From: Bubalus kerabau
Lineage: Eukaryota > Chordata > Mammalia > Artiodactyla > Bovidae
Assembly (NCBI RefSeq): GCF_029407905.1
Contig: NC_073630.1
Location: 49,377,001 to 49,441,000, forward strand
Direction: 5' to 3'
Length of the DNA: 64,000 bases
A model generated the notes under the pieces. It did not search any database and had not been told where the DNA came from. It saw only the letters and a list, made by a program, of their open reading frames with translations. Of this stretch, positions 1-13,125 are shown in pieces. Made by a program: the position numbers and the translations under genes. Within the stretch, counting starts at the first letter, position 1, and the number at the start of each line of letters is the position of its first letter.

Positions 1-672
1 TACTGTCCCGCACCGCTAGCCTTCTGAATGCAGGACAATTTAATGTGGCAAACACAGTGAAATGTTGACTATATATCACAAAGCGAATAAACTCAGGAGG
101 AAAATGAAGGTAGCTGGAGCTGAACGCAAAATGGATGGACAGTTCAATTTAAAGGTCTGGCTATAAATCATTAGTTTTTAAAAACAACTGACAGTAAAAA
201 ATGCAAATCACAAAATGACAAAGATCCCTAACTTATGGCACAATCCTCCCACCCAGAGCCTTAAGGGAGGCTCTGAGCCCACAAATCCTGTCCCTCTGTA
301 CTCTGGCAGTCAGCATCCGGGCTGCATTCCTGCACCAGCTACACCACGGTCAGGGCTACCACCTGCATCTCTACATCCATCCCATTAGGTGGGGCGGCTC
401 ATGGACCTTGGCTCATCCAGGGGGTGCCTGGGGCAGAAACTTTGCCCTCTCAGGACCCCTCTGCAGTGCTTCTCTTCTTCTCTGAGCTCCAATCTCCCCT
501 TGCCCCATCACCCAATCACTGATGGAGTACCCTCTTATTTCAAAACTAGGGACAAATCTGTACTTATGTTGAAGACTTAAAAAGTATGAAAATAATTTAC
601 TACATACTTTAATTCAATGCTAGTCCTAACAGGGCTGGTAGGTACCCCCATGGGGGCATGTTTTGGAAATAC

Positions 673-952
673 CTGCTGCTGCTGCTGCTAAGTCGCTTCA
701 GTCGTGTCCGACTCTGTGTGACCCCATAGACGGCAGCCTACCAGGCTCCCCCGTCACTGGGATTCTCCAGGCAAGAACACTGGAGTGGGTTGCCATTTCC
801 TTCTCCAATGCATGAAAGTGAAAAGTGAAAGTGAAGTCGCTCAGTCGTGTCTGACCCTCAGCGACCCCATGGACTACAGCCTACCAGGCTCCTCCGTCCA
901 TGGGATTTTCCAAGCAAGAGTACTGGAGTGGGGTGCCATTGCCTTCTCTAGA
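673..952 (+). repeat. Bov-A2 SINE (dimer)
   Basis: It starts with the (TGC)n head, followed by two Bov-A units. Each unit has a GTGTCYGACTC-type core, an ACCAGGCTCC block and ACTGGAGTGGG, and they are linked by the GTGAAAAGTGAAAGTGAAGT spacer. The two-unit structure is typical of pecoran ruminants. Confidence 0.93.
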
Positions 953-1394
953 GTTTTTGTTTTTACTTCTAGGCCCTTGTGACTCCAAGTATGATCCATA
1001 GAATAGCTCTATGGATGCAACCTGAAACCCTGTGTGAAATGCAGGATCTCAGAGGCCACCTCCAGACTGACTGACCTAGAATCTACATTTAACCAGATCC
1101 CTGCCTGATTTCTGTGCACACTGAAATTAAGAAGCACGGGGCTAGGATATACATATTGAAATACATGTCATTTTTTTATAATTGCTTTCTTTTTTATTTC
1201 TTCTTTATATCGCTGTTTATTTTTTTAAAATAAGTATATAGGCAGGTTACTTGTCCTTCATTTCAGGGTACCAGAAAATGTGTTAAAAAATACGTCTTAT
1301 GTAAGATGACAATGGGTCAGAGGCAGATGGTAGCCCCTGCTGTAAAGTATTGTGACTGTAAAAAAGCTCAGATGTCAGTTGCCCTACATCCTTT

Positions 1395-1482
1395 CTTGGA
1401 TTTTATTTTGTGATTTTGGGCAAACACGTCATTCCTGTAGCCCCCATTTTACCATCTGTAAAATGAAGGGCATAGAATTAAA
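1395..1482 (+). repeat. MIR fragment
   Basis: The stretch with gattttgggcaaa and ccatctgtaaaatgaagg matches the conserved MIR core. It leads directly into an AT dinucleotide run. Confidence 0.6.
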
Positions 1483-1483
1483 T

Positions 1484-1507
1484 TATATATATATATATAT
1501 ATATATT
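1484..1507. repeat. (TA)n microsatellite
   Basis: A pure alternating AT run of about 24 bases directly follows the MIR fragment. Confidence 0.95.
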
Positions 1508-2436
1508 CAGACTTCTCTGGTGCTCACCAAAGGGAAGAGGTATGTATATAAAGAAGCAAGTGAAAGAGTTTGAAAAAAGTGAAGAAAAAAGAGAATGAAA
1601 GAGCAAAGGATACATAGGAAGGGGAAAACATATCAAAAGGCAGGAGGGACAGGGAGATGGAAATGTGAAGGGACTGATAATGAAGCTATGGAGAAAGGAA
1701 AAAAAGATGACTTCTGATAAAAGCCATTCTACCAGCCCATGAATTTTCATGGCTACCAGCTGGCATAAAATCATAAAGACAATTTTCAGCTCCTCTAACG
1801 GAATTGCATTTGTAATAATCATAACAATATTTCTACAGAGTAAAAAATGACAAAGATAATTTGAAATGGAAAACACTGACAAGATGCAAAATAAATGTGC
1901 TCTACCTGGCAACAAATTTAGGGACGGGACAGAATTTGCATGAGGAAAATTTATCAGCCGGCATGCTACAGGGCATCAAACCTGGAAGGGTTTTTGATGG
2001 TTCCTTATTAACCTCCTCAGGTAATCAGGGAAAATGACTCTGTATTAGCCTCTCAGAAGAGTGGCTTCCATCTCACCATCGAATATGTGCTGAAATGCAC
2101 TCCTTTTGCTTTTCATTATTTGCTACACAAACAACGGCTGTGCCGATGCTCAAACGCCATGTCCAGTCCTAATGTCTCCATTTGTAAATGTCCCTGCCGG
2201 TCTTCGTGCATAATTCGGTCCTGGTGTAGCTTCCCACGTGGTGGGGAATTGGAATTCTTCACTGAGAGGCGTTCGCAAATGTGAGCACCTACTAAGTGTG
2301 AGGTCATAAAGGATGAGACCAAGGCCTTCCTCTGACTCAGCTTATGGTCTCATAGGAAAGACAGACACAACAGCGAACTTCATCAAGAGGGTTTTATGTA
2401 TCAAATAAACACAACAGCTAACATTGAACTACAGTT

Positions 2437-2625
2437 GTCATTTTAGGGCCATGAGTATTCTTTCCACTGAGCCCTCCTAACAGCCCTGAGAAGTAGCTAC
2501 TGTTATAACTTTATTTTACTGATGAGAAATTAGAGGATCAGGAAGGTGAACAACTGTCCATAAGTCACACAGCTAATGAGGCCATACGCCTGGACTCTAA
2601 ACCCAGCTAGAAGGACTGCCCCACC
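2437..2625 (+). repeat. MIR SINE
   Basis: It contains the MIR hallmarks ttattttactgatgaga, a tcacacagctaatgag type block and an aacccagctag type end, all diverged. Confidence 0.75.
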
Positions 2626-2854
2626 CTAGTTCAGAAAAGAACTACTGATTAGGGGAAGCCACACTAGACGAAACGCTGGCTCCATTAGCCCTCTCGGCCC
2701 CTCCCTCTGAATCTAAGTGACTGGGTATGTTACTCATCACAAGAGCTTCTTTATCATCCCACATGCTTGACTGGGATAAACAGGAAGACTTTGTGCCAGA
2801 GGGAGCCTTGGACCTGAGTTTTAAGACACACAAAGTATAGTTTTGGTGTGTGTG

Positions 2855-3063
2855 CACGTGCGCTCAGTTGCTCGGTCTTGTCTGACTCTGTGACTCCTGG
2901 GAGTATAGCCCTCCAGGCTCCTCCATCCCTGGAATTTTCCAAGCAAGAATACTGGAGTGGGGTGCCATTTCCTCCTCCAGGAGATCTTCCTGACCCAGGG
3001 ACTGAACCCCCATCTCCTGCATTGGTGGGTGGATTCTTCACCACTGTGCCACCTGGGAAATCC
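2855..3063 (-). repeat. Bov-tA SINE
   Basis: The plus strand reads the Bov-A part first (cttgtctgactctgtgac, actggagtggggtgcc) and ends in the complement of the tRNA-like head (gccacctgggaaatcc), so the element is on the minus strand. Confidence 0.93.
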
Positions 3064-3359
3064 GTAGTTTTTTTGATAGCAGGTATATTTTCAATGGGAG
3101 TAGACATTTTTGTTCAATTTCTTAAGCACCTTATTTTTTTGTTTTTTAAATCCTTGCTTATTTTGAAAAATATAACAATTCTTGGAGCCTTGCATCAGCC
3201 AGAGATTACCATATAGCCCTAGGGGTAACCATCATTTTGTGAATGATCCTCCTAACAAAAAGCAACAGCATGGCCAAGAGGGGAAAATGTCATTTTTCTA
3301 GTAGGGAAAAAGAATCACTACTTTTTTATATATGGGCCCAGCTTTTTGTAAATCTTTAC

Positions 3360-3432
3360 CTGAGACAGACTGGAAATATTGCACAGTCCAGGCGATCAAT
3401 ATGGACAGCAGGAAGGTTCCCAGGAAGTAGAT
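3360..3432 (-). CDS. SEL1L3: SEL1L3 exon Q (transmembrane segment)
   Basis: The exon has 73 bases, phase 0-1. The acceptor is gtttgcag|ATCTAC and the donor is TCTCAG|gtaaag. It encodes IYFLGTFLLSILIAWTVQYF and QSVS. IYFLGTFLLSILIAWTV is a clear membrane-spanning stretch near the C-terminus, consistent with a type I protein with a short tail. The human tail of about 45 residues is on one further exon, which I did not find in 1-3359. Confidence 0.95.
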
Positions 3433-3515
3433 CTGCAAACATCCGAAGCAGATGTCAGATGATTGATAGAAGGCAGGGACCACGAGGGCAGGGCTGGGGG
3501 GAGACGGTTCCTTAC

Positions 3516-3618
3516 CAGCGCAGAGTGCAGGACAGCACCCCAGATCAGCCGGAGGTTAAGGTAAAGCCAGGCCAGGGAGCAGGGGCTGAAGGACTCCTCA
3601 TTGCTATGGCTCCAGCAC
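3516..3618 (-). CDS. SEL1L3: SEL1L3 exon P (juxtamembrane)
   Basis: The exon has 103 bases, phase 2-0. The acceptor is gtctgcag|GTGCTG and the donor is GCGCTG|gtaagg. It encodes CWSHSNEESFSPCSLAWL and YLNLRLIWGAVLHSAL after completing Arg. It ends in a hydrophobic stretch that continues into the membrane segment of exon Q. The intron to exon Q is only 83 bases. Confidence 0.95.
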
Positions 3619-4009
3619 CTGCAGACAAACAGCACAGGGCATCTTGACAGTGTTGGAAGACGTTGGTAGCATTGCCAATATTTGCAGATCCTCAAACCCA
3701 TGTCCTTCTGTTTTGGGTCAAATGAGCACATGTAAGATGAGGGGAAAAAGAAATAAAGCAGTTCTGAGGAGTCTGAGCCTACATGGAAATACTAGACACC
3801 CAGGCAACAATCTCAGAAAAGGTCAGTCTTATCATTTATAAAAAAGACATTTCAAGGAAGACCTTGCAGCATGGAGACTGCTAAGCAACACTTTTGTCTG
3901 AGTGTCTGTCCAAAGTCCAGACACAGGGATACCTATCTGCAGAAGAACATCATCTAATTGGACACTATTTTTTCCACTCTTATGGAAAACCTGGGTCAGC
4001 ATTTTAACT

Positions 4010-4217
4010 TCAGATCAAGCACATTCTATATCTCAGTCCTCAGATACTAGAAAAGGGAATTAAGTTTGGGTCCAGCTGTGTGTTCTCTAATTGAAGCAAA
4101 TCCTGGGCCCTCTTCAGATCAAGCACATTCTGTATCTCAGTCCTCAGATACTAGAAAGGGGAATTAAGTTTGGGTCCAGCTGTGTGTTCTCTAATTGAAG
4201 CAAATCTTGGGCCCTCT
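4010..4217. repeat. 104-bp tandem duplication, two copies
   Basis: Positions 4010-4113 and 4114-4217 are the same 104-base unit (beginning tcagatcaagcacattct) with about three substitutions. The unit matches no transposon I know. It sits between exons P and O, directly before a Bov-tA SINE. Confidence 0.93.
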
Positions 4218-4237
4218 ATAACCACTGACAGAAAATA

Positions 4238-4452
4238 AGGGGCTCTTCCCTCGTGGCCCAGGCAATAAAGAATCTGCCTGCAATGCAGGAGACTAGGGTT
4301 CGATCCCTGGGTCAGGAAGATCCTCTGGAGAAGGGAATGGCTACCCACTCCAGCATTCTTGCCTGGAGAATTCCATGGACAGAGGAGCCTGGTGGACTAC
4401 AGTCCACAGAGTCGCAAAGAGTTGGACACAACTGAGCAACTAACACTAATAC
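4238..4452 (+). repeat. Bov-tA SINE
   Basis: A tRNA-like head (ctcttccctcgtggccca, ggttcgatccctgggtc) is followed by the Bov-A body and the GAGTCGCAAAGAGTTGGACA tail. Confidence 0.95.
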
Positions 4453-4543
4453 TTGAGAAAATAAGGATAACTTTAGCCAAAAAGCAAACACTACCCACTT
4501 GGATTCCGCAGCGTTTACAGTACTGAAGAGGCTCTGAACTCAC

Positions 4544-4671
4544 CTTTCATACAGTTCCCGGAGGATGGAGATGTTATTAGAATGGATTGTTGGGTCAATT
4601 TCCAAGAAATCCAGAATATGATGTGGGATTATAGCACCTTCCTCTATTAGCAGTGCCAGGTTAAAAAATCC
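4544..4671 (-). CDS. SEL1L3: SEL1L3 exon O (last Sel1-like helix)
   Basis: The exon has 128 bases, phase 0-2. The acceptor is tttcag|GGATTT and the donor is GAAAG|gtgagt. It encodes GFFNLALLIEEGAIIPHHIL, then DFLEIDPTIHSNNIS, and ends ILRELYE plus two bases of Arg. FNLALLIEEG closes the solenoid and NIS is a possible sequon. A Bov-tA SINE lies about 90 bases beyond the donor in antisense orientation. Confidence 0.95.
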
Positions 4672-5594
4672 CTGAAAACAAGCCACAAACCAAACTCATT
4701 CTTTCCTTATAATAAAACTTAGATATACACTCATCAGAATATAAACTTTTACAACCTCTGGATTTTTCCTCAGTCTTTAGAGCCAGATGGCTTTGTCATC
4801 TTCATTGATAAATTGTTTCCCTAAATATATGCATCTGAGAAACTTATTTGCAGGAGAACCAGGAGGCTTTCAGAGGCTGCAGCGTCCCATCTGCTCAGAA
4901 GCCAATCAACCGGGGGAATCTGTCCTCCTGCTTACTCTCTCAAGACAGAACTTTCTGGAAAACATGCCCTTGAGTTATCAACAAAACCAGAACACCAAGT
5001 CAAATGCAATGTGCATCATTAGATTACTACCCTGGGTCACCATCAGCATATCAGAAATTGAACAGGCTGTGGCTGTGGGCGCTGAGGGAGAGGGTCTCTG
5101 ATGCACATAGTCATGTATGAGTGTTTGACTCATCTTTCCTAGGCTAGTGAGGAAAATCTCCTCTTCTGATTCCTCTTGGCACAAATCCTCTACTCTGGCA
5201 TGCTTCCCTACCTCTCCCTTATTAAACATCTTCTTGACCCACAGAGGTAGGGACTACCATATTACTCTGTGCAGGTGCAATAAAATCACACAGTTAAGAG
5301 CCTGATGGTTGAGATGCTTCATAAAGAACGACAACTATTATAGTGCCTGGAGGAGATGCACCATCCATCATGAGCTGAGCACGTGGCCAGACCAAGAAAT
5401 AAACAATGATGCATTACTTGTCATTAGGGCTTTACAGATTCCAAAGAGTTGTTGCCCTTCAAAGAATTAAGTCATACTTTAATGACTTATATCCTCCCTT
5501 TTCTTTCATTTAGTTGATTCTAAATAAAAGTCACCAACCCTTGGTTTGTAAACAGCAGGAGTCTCACAAGCATGCTATGTGATGATCACGATAA

Positions 5595-5835
5595 AATAAC
5601 AGAGCCAGCATTTTCTGAGTGCTGTTGTATATGAGGCTTTGTTCTGTTTTATATATATTAACTCAATCCTCATAGCAACAAATCAAGATAGGCTCTATTA
5701 CCCTGTATACTACTATTACTAGGAAGCTGAGACACAGAAAGGTTAAGGAATTTGCCCTATGTCATGCAGCTGGAAAGGGGATTCAAATGCAAGCAGACCG
5801 GATTCACAGTCCCAAATCTTAAGCTCCACTATGCT
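5595..5835 (+). repeat. MIR SINE
   Basis: It is a nearly full-length diverged MIR: tgagtgctgttgtat, taactcaatcctcatagcaa, gacacagaaaggttaagg and tgcagctggaaa occur in order. Confidence 0.8.
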
Positions 5836-5989
5836 GACAAATAATTTCTTAATAGTTACAGGTCTCTTTAAATTTTACACACACACACAAGCAGAAAACA
5901 GACTATTTCTTCACTTTTTGAAAGAAAGGTCCTCTTAAAATGAGGTATTAGAAGAAAAGAATAAAATGACATTATAAAATTGTAAAGTC

Positions 5990-6720
5990 TCAGAACAATG
6001 GAAAAATAACATGGTTAAAATAAATGAGAAAATGGACTAGGGAAATATTTATATGCAATGTAATAGCTTAAAATTCATTATCTATTGGCCAAATGTATAA
6101 AGAACTAATTATAATTTAAACTGAAAAATACCACAACTCCAATAGATAAGCAAAGAGTAAGAACAGAGAATTCACATAAGAAAATATGAAGAGTAAATAA
6201 ATTATCATAGATAAGCATATGTAAAAGTTAAACAATAAGGAAGGATCAACTTGTATTATTCAATCATCAATATTAAGCCATGAAAATATCCAGTGCCGAT
6301 GTGATTTCCGTTATCCTCTTATACTTAAGTCCTGCTTGGTGATATATTGATTGGGAAACAACTTCAGAAAGCAAATGTGCAATATACTATTATTATGAGC
6401 CATAAAACAATTTAGACTGTTTGACTTAGTAATACCATTTCTCAGATTATAAAGAAATTAATCAAATGGAGGTAAAAGGTAGAAATACGAACATGTTCAT
6501 TATAGTATTTACTATAATTGCAATGTAATAGGAAATGACCTTCACATCTTCCTTAATAGACTTCCTTAGTAGACAAAAACATTGTCTACTTTTTAATGCT
6601 GTGCCCCCACCACTAAGCAGTATCTAAGACATGGCAGGACTACATAAACATGTGTCAAATCAATCAATACATTAGTGAACAAGATATAATAAATGTCCAT
6701 GAAAAGATAAAACTTAATAA
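5990..6720. repeat. AT-rich, probably old L1 (L1M) sequence
   Basis: The stretch is strongly AT-rich. Pieces such as tagtaataccatttctcag and atggaggtaaaaggtagaaata resemble the 3' part of old mammalian L1 elements. The boundaries and orientation are uncertain. Confidence 0.4.
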
Positions 6721-7179
6721 ATTACATTCTATCAGCTTAACAGAGTATGGGGCAGTAGTTAAGAGTAATAATTACAGAGATTAGGCAATAGGATGCACAT
6801 ATTCCTGCAATATGTGAGAAGGAGCAGATTTTTCAAGTGGCCCATGTGCTCTAGTTACCATTACAGAGACCCACTGGCCTGTGGCCAGGACTCAGAAAGG
6901 CATGAAAACTGCAGGAACTAGAAAAAAAAAAAAAAAAAAGACCAAAGGAATAAAGCCCTTGACATGAAATTATGGGTGCATTCTTCAATATTTTTCTCTT
7001 TAAAAATTATTCTTTAATGTTTTTATAACATTATCTTTTGAAAAATAAAAACTCAGAATTAAAAAAAAAAAAAATTAGGTCCAGGCCTGATTTTGAGTAA
7101 CAACAGATGTCATTTAGGGGAGTTTGGCTCTCGAGCAAATCCTTTTAGCACCCAAATCTATTTTATTCCAGAACAAATA

Positions 7180-7350
7180 ATAATAGTTTAGGCTAGATCA
7201 TGTCCACTGAGCATACTCAGAGATGGGCTGGGCACTTTACATCTAGCATCTCATATATCTTTGCAACCTATGATTTGGATGTTATTATTAACCTCAGTTC
7301 ACAAATGAGAAAATCAAGACTCAGTACTTGAGTGACTTTCTATGTCCAAA
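7180..7350 (+). repeat. MIR SINE
   Basis: It shows ggctgggcactttacat, atctttgcaacc and cacaaatgagaaaatcaaga in MIR order. Confidence 0.75.
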
Positions 7351-7432
7351 TAACTGTGAAGTGACAGAGATATGGGTAAAAAGAACATAGTGCCTCCTTT
7401 TTTTAAAAAAAAAAAAAAAAAAAGGACTGAGA

Positions 7433-7562
7433 TGGGAATTCTCTGGCAGTCCAGTAGCTGGGGCTCTGTGCCGTTACTGCCAAGGGCCCAGATTCAATCC
7501 TTGGTCAGGGAACTTAGAAACTAAGATCTCAAAAGCTGAGTGGCATGGCCCAAAAAAAGAGA
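7433..7562 (+). repeat. CHR-type tRNA-Glu SINE (diverged)
   Basis: It reads tctctggcagtccagtagct, attcaatccttggtcaggga and ends with ggcatggccc and an A-rich tail. This is the short SINE class shared by cetartiodactyls. Confidence 0.75.
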
Positions 7563-7894
7563 CTGAGATAGGAATGTTTCCAACTTTTGCTCTGTGATCA
7601 GATCACAAATCACAGCACCGGAAATCTGCGGCATAAGACAGTAACAGCTATTCTAACTTTCATCACGAAATGGCCTTGAGGTCCTTACAAGAGCATTTTG
7701 ATTAGCAAATATAGAAGGAATGAGAGAAATAGAAAATTATCGTTAGCACACCACAGTTGGTTGCCTGAACATTGTTGCAGGCAAGAGTTACTGAAGGATA
7801 TTAAAATCAGTGGGCAGAAGTTTGAGGAAAAATAGAATATTTGCGTGGTCGCAAATTACCTTCCCCAAACATCTATAAATTGGAAAGAGAAAAA

Positions 7895-8397
7895 AATATT
7901 AGCATTACAGGGAAGAAACCCAGCAGAAACCGCCTTCACTGAGTGAATGGATCAACCTCCCCAGTAATAAGACATCATGCATGCCTCATATGATACGCTG
8001 AGAAGGACACCTCACATCTGGGCTATCCTTGCCCCAATGCAGAAACTCTATATATTCATGAGAAAAAAGGAGACAGACACAAATCAAGGGACATTCTACA
8101 CAATATCTGACCAGCAGCCTTCAAATGTGCCAAGGTGATGAAAGACAAAGACTAGGAATGGTCCCAGATGGAAGAACTCCAAAGAAATATGACAACTAAA
8201 TGCAGTGTGGGATCCTGGAACACAAAAGTAACATTAGCGGAAAAAGTAGTGAGATCCAAATAACTTCTGCTGTATAGTTACTGGTACTGAGTCAACACTA
8301 ATTTCTTAGTTTGATAATGGTATTATGGTTATGTGACCTTTCTATAATTCTACAAATATTCCAAAATAAGAAGTCCCCCTCTCCCAAAAAAAAAAAA
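7895..8397 (+). repeat. L1M 3' end
   Basis: It contains the conserved old-L1 3' phrases tcaagggacattctacacaa, gatgaaagacaaagact and tgacaactaaatgcagtgtg, then tttgataatggtattatgg and a terminal A-run at 8386-8397. Confidence 0.8.
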
Positions 8398-8514
8398 GGT
8401 CACTGAGAATACAGTTCTATCACTAAAGCACTGACTCAGCTACACAAGTAAAGTCCTTCCCATTTTGACCTCTTACAGTTGCTTGAGTTTCTACCTGGTG
8501 AGTTAGTTTGATGG

Positions 8515-10054
<1,540 letters not shown>

Positions 10055-10139
10055 CAAATGAAGGAGCATCGATTTGAAAAACAGAGAAATTATAGTATCT
10101 CCAAACACAATTAACACCCAAGTATCTCTTGGCCAGGTC
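10055..10139 (-). CDS. SEL1L3: SEL1L3 exon M
   Basis: The exon has 85 bases, phase 0-1. The acceptor is cccttag|GACCTG and the donor is CATTTG|gtatgt. It encodes DLAKRYLGVNCVWRYYNFSV and FQIDAPSF plus one base. NFS is a possible glycosylation sequon. The human protein reads LARRYLG here. Confidence 0.95.
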
Positions 10140-10142
10140 CTA

Positions 10143-10376
<234 letters not shown>

Positions 10377-10678
10377 TTAATAATAAATTTCATATAGTGG
10401 CTTTTACTAATATTCACAGAGAGCTTTATATTCACACATAAGAGGGCACAAAATAAGCAGTTTTTTTAAAAGCACAAAATCATGAGTTTTTTTTTTTTTT
10501 TTTAATAAATACTGTTGTTAAAAATACTGCATGCACTGATTTATTTTCTATCTTAAAAGGCTGAACTCACAGATAAGGTTGGGGAGCTGGTTGATACAAC
10601 AGCGACCTCTACTGGCCGAATGACACGTTGAGTGCTGCCTAGGGAGCTGTCTATCGGCTTTGGGTCCTTGAAATCCTT

Positions 10679-10708
10679 CCATCCTCCATCCTCCATCCTC
10701 CATCCTCG
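10679..10708. repeat. (CCATCCT)n short tandem repeat
   Basis: The 7-base unit ccatcct/catcctc is repeated about four times. Confidence 0.9.
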
Positions 10709-10969
10709 CTTAGAGGAGATAAGTGGTATTAAGAAAAAGCTCTGTGCTTTTGAGTCCTGTTTTGTGAAGGGCTTTATGAGGCCTAGGACTCTGAACAAGC
10801 TTAATTAAAGCTGAGCTTTTGTGGTACATTAGAAGTTTGGCAAAGGAGAAGCAGTTTACAAGGGGCTTGATACCAATGGTCAAAAACACATTAAAAAAAA
10901 AAAAAGTATTCAAGACCACTGGTAATTGAATAATTGCAAAACAATGAGACCACCTGTCATCTGTTGAAA

Positions 10970-11146
10970 GATTGCCACCCGATTCATAATCCGGATAACG
11001 GCAAGGGCTTGGGGAAAATGGACGTATTTCTCTAACCACTGCCAGTGGGAAGCAGTAGCAATTGATGCAACTGTTAAATGTGAGAGCCTTACAAATGTAC
11101 ATACCACCTGGCCCAACAGTTCTGCCTCATGAAGGTTTATTCCAAG
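10970..11146 (+). repeat. Old L1 (L1M), first half
   Basis: Phrases such as ccactgccagtgggaagca and a diverged gcaattgatgcaactgtta suggest an old L1 3' region. The same element appears to resume at 11405. Confidence 0.5.
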
Positions 11147-11404
11147 AACCATGTGTAAAATAGACAGCCGTTGGGAATTTGCTGTATGGCTCAGGAAACT
11201 CAAACAGGGGCTCTGTATCAACCTAGAGGGGTGGGGTGGGGAGGGAGATGGGAGGGAGTTTCAAAAGGGAGGGGATATATGTATACCTATGGCTGGTTCA
11301 TGTTGAGGCTTGACAGAAAACAACAAAATTCTGTAAAGTAATTGTGCTTCAAAAAAATTAAATTAATTTTAAAAAATAAAAAAATAGTAAATTAAAAAAA
11401 AAAC
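11147..11404 (+). repeat. Ruminant L1 (L1-BT) 3' end
   Basis: It reads atgtgtaaaatagacagc, tttgctgtatggctcaggaa, ggctctgtatcaacctagag and acagaaaacaacaaaattct, then an A-rich tail. It is a 5'-truncated copy, much less diverged than the L1 on either side. Confidence 0.93.
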
Positions 11405-11815
11405 AATCAGAAACATGCAAAGACTCTGTGACAACAGAGCTCGTGTCAGATCTGTGTATATCAACGATGACAACATCAAAAACCCCACAAATATCTGTAA
11501 ACCAGTGGCTCGTTCAATTAAACCATGGTGCAGCCACTTTCAGAGGAGGTCATTAAAGTGATGTTGAAGAAGAGCATTCAAAATTGTAGAAAGGTGTCTA
11601 TGCCAAATTTTCCATTGGGTGAGAAAAGCAGGATAAAAAACAGTGCAATCTCATTTTTGCAAAACAAATATAAAACTGAATACACACATGGACATACATA
11701 TGCAGATGCATATATGCAGAGAGAAAACAACTACTTAAAACGATCCACCAGAACGCTAACAGTACTTATCACTAGGTGCTGAGAGTGCAAGTGATTTTTT
11801 TTTTAACTTATCTGA
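11405..11815 (+). repeat. Old L1 (L1M), second half
   Basis: It contains gtggctcgttcaattaaacc, a gaggtcattaaagtgatgtt phrase and a gagagaaaacaactacttaa phrase, ending in a T-run. These are usual near the 3' end of L1M. It probably continues 10970-11146. Confidence 0.65.
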
Positions 11816-11987
11816 TTTTCTCCATTTTCTTTTGTGTTACCCATTTCATAAGTTAAAATTTTAACTATAAATGGTTGTTTCTAAAGCTTATTTTTCATTT
11901 TCAGTTGCTGACATTAAGAACTCTTCGTTAATTTTAGCTCCATCTAAGAACTGTTTAAGAAAGGGCAGGGCAGGGGGCTGGAGACAG

Positions 11988-12114
11988 TCATCTTTTCTTT
12001 TGTTGGCCACACCTCATGGCATGCAGGATCTTAGTTCCCCAACCTGGGATCCAACCTGTGCCTCCTGCAGTGGAAGTGCAAAGTGTTAAACACTGGACCC
12101 CCAAGAAAGTCCCA
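11988..12114 (-). repeat. CHR-type tRNA-Glu SINE
   Basis: The plus strand reads ttggccacacctcatggcat, atcttagttccccaacc and ends agaaagtccca, the complement of the tRNA-like head. Confidence 0.85.
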
Positions 12115-12879
12115 GGAGGTCATCTTTTCTACGTGGCTAAAACAGCTCCTGGCAGGCCTTCTCGTGGGGACAGAGAGAGATGATTGGGGGTCAAATTAGG
12201 ACAGGCAGACCTTCAATCAGACATCCCAGGTCATGGCTGCTGAGTGTGCTGATTTCTGGCCTCCGAGATACCCAAGGCAGCTGACCAATTAGGCATGACT
12301 CATGCTCAAGAGATAAGGCTGGCTAAGCAGCCATGTAAGGAGTGTAACAAGCCACGTAACAAGCCCACAACTGAGACTGCAACAACACAAAAGGCCCCAG
12401 GCATTTTCTTACATAGCCTCCAAGAATCATGTTTGGTGACAAAAATCCTCAGAGTGGACTCTAGATGGAGGACCCTCGAGGAAGGTTCAGCAGCAAGACC
12501 CATCCTACAATAAGGTGCCATCCCAAAGGTCTTATAATCTCAAACACTCAGGTTTGCATCAGTGCCTCAGTTTCCCCCAGGGATGGATGAGGGAAGGAGA
12601 TGGTAGAGAGTTGCCAGCCCAAGGTCAGATGTCAGAGGGGCTCCCTCTGCTGCCATCATGGAATTGGGTCATATTACTGCAATGTAAGAAAATGAGTTTT
12701 TCTTAGACAGTGGTTGAGCAGACTGTTAGAATTTGGGAGCAGGGTACACAGGTTGACATTTCCTGTAAAAACAAAGTCACTATGATAAATTTTATAAAGA
12801 CAATACCTTGTCTCTGAAGTTACTTGGGTGGTGGGAGAGGGAAGAGAGGAACACATTTTATAGGAAGACTTCCACTGAC

Positions 12880-13125
12880 TGGGACTTTCCAGGTGGCTCA
12901 GTGGTAAAGAATCTGCCTGCCAATGCAGGAGATGCAGGTTTGATCCCTGGGTCTGGAAGATCCCCTGGAGAAGGAAATGGCAACCCACTCCCCTGGAGAA
13001 GGAAATGGCAACCCACTCCAGTATTCTTGCCTGAGAAATCCCATGAACAGAGGAGCCTGGTGGGCTACAATCCATGGGGTTGCCAAAGGTCAGACATGAC
13101 TTTATCAACTAAATGACAGTAACAA
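12880..13125 (+). repeat. Bov-tA SINE with internal 28-bp duplication
   Basis: It has a tRNA-like head (gggactttccaggtggctca) and Bov-A body. Bases 12962-12989 and 12990-13017 are an exact direct repeat of the block that begins cccctggagaagg. Confidence 0.95.

Noticed and set aside
1..20. Possible start of the last SEL1L3 exon (ctag before CGGTGCGGGAC on the minus strand)
   Set aside because: The phase would fit, but there is no polypyrimidine tract and the few codons (A-V-R-D-S) do not match the known tail.
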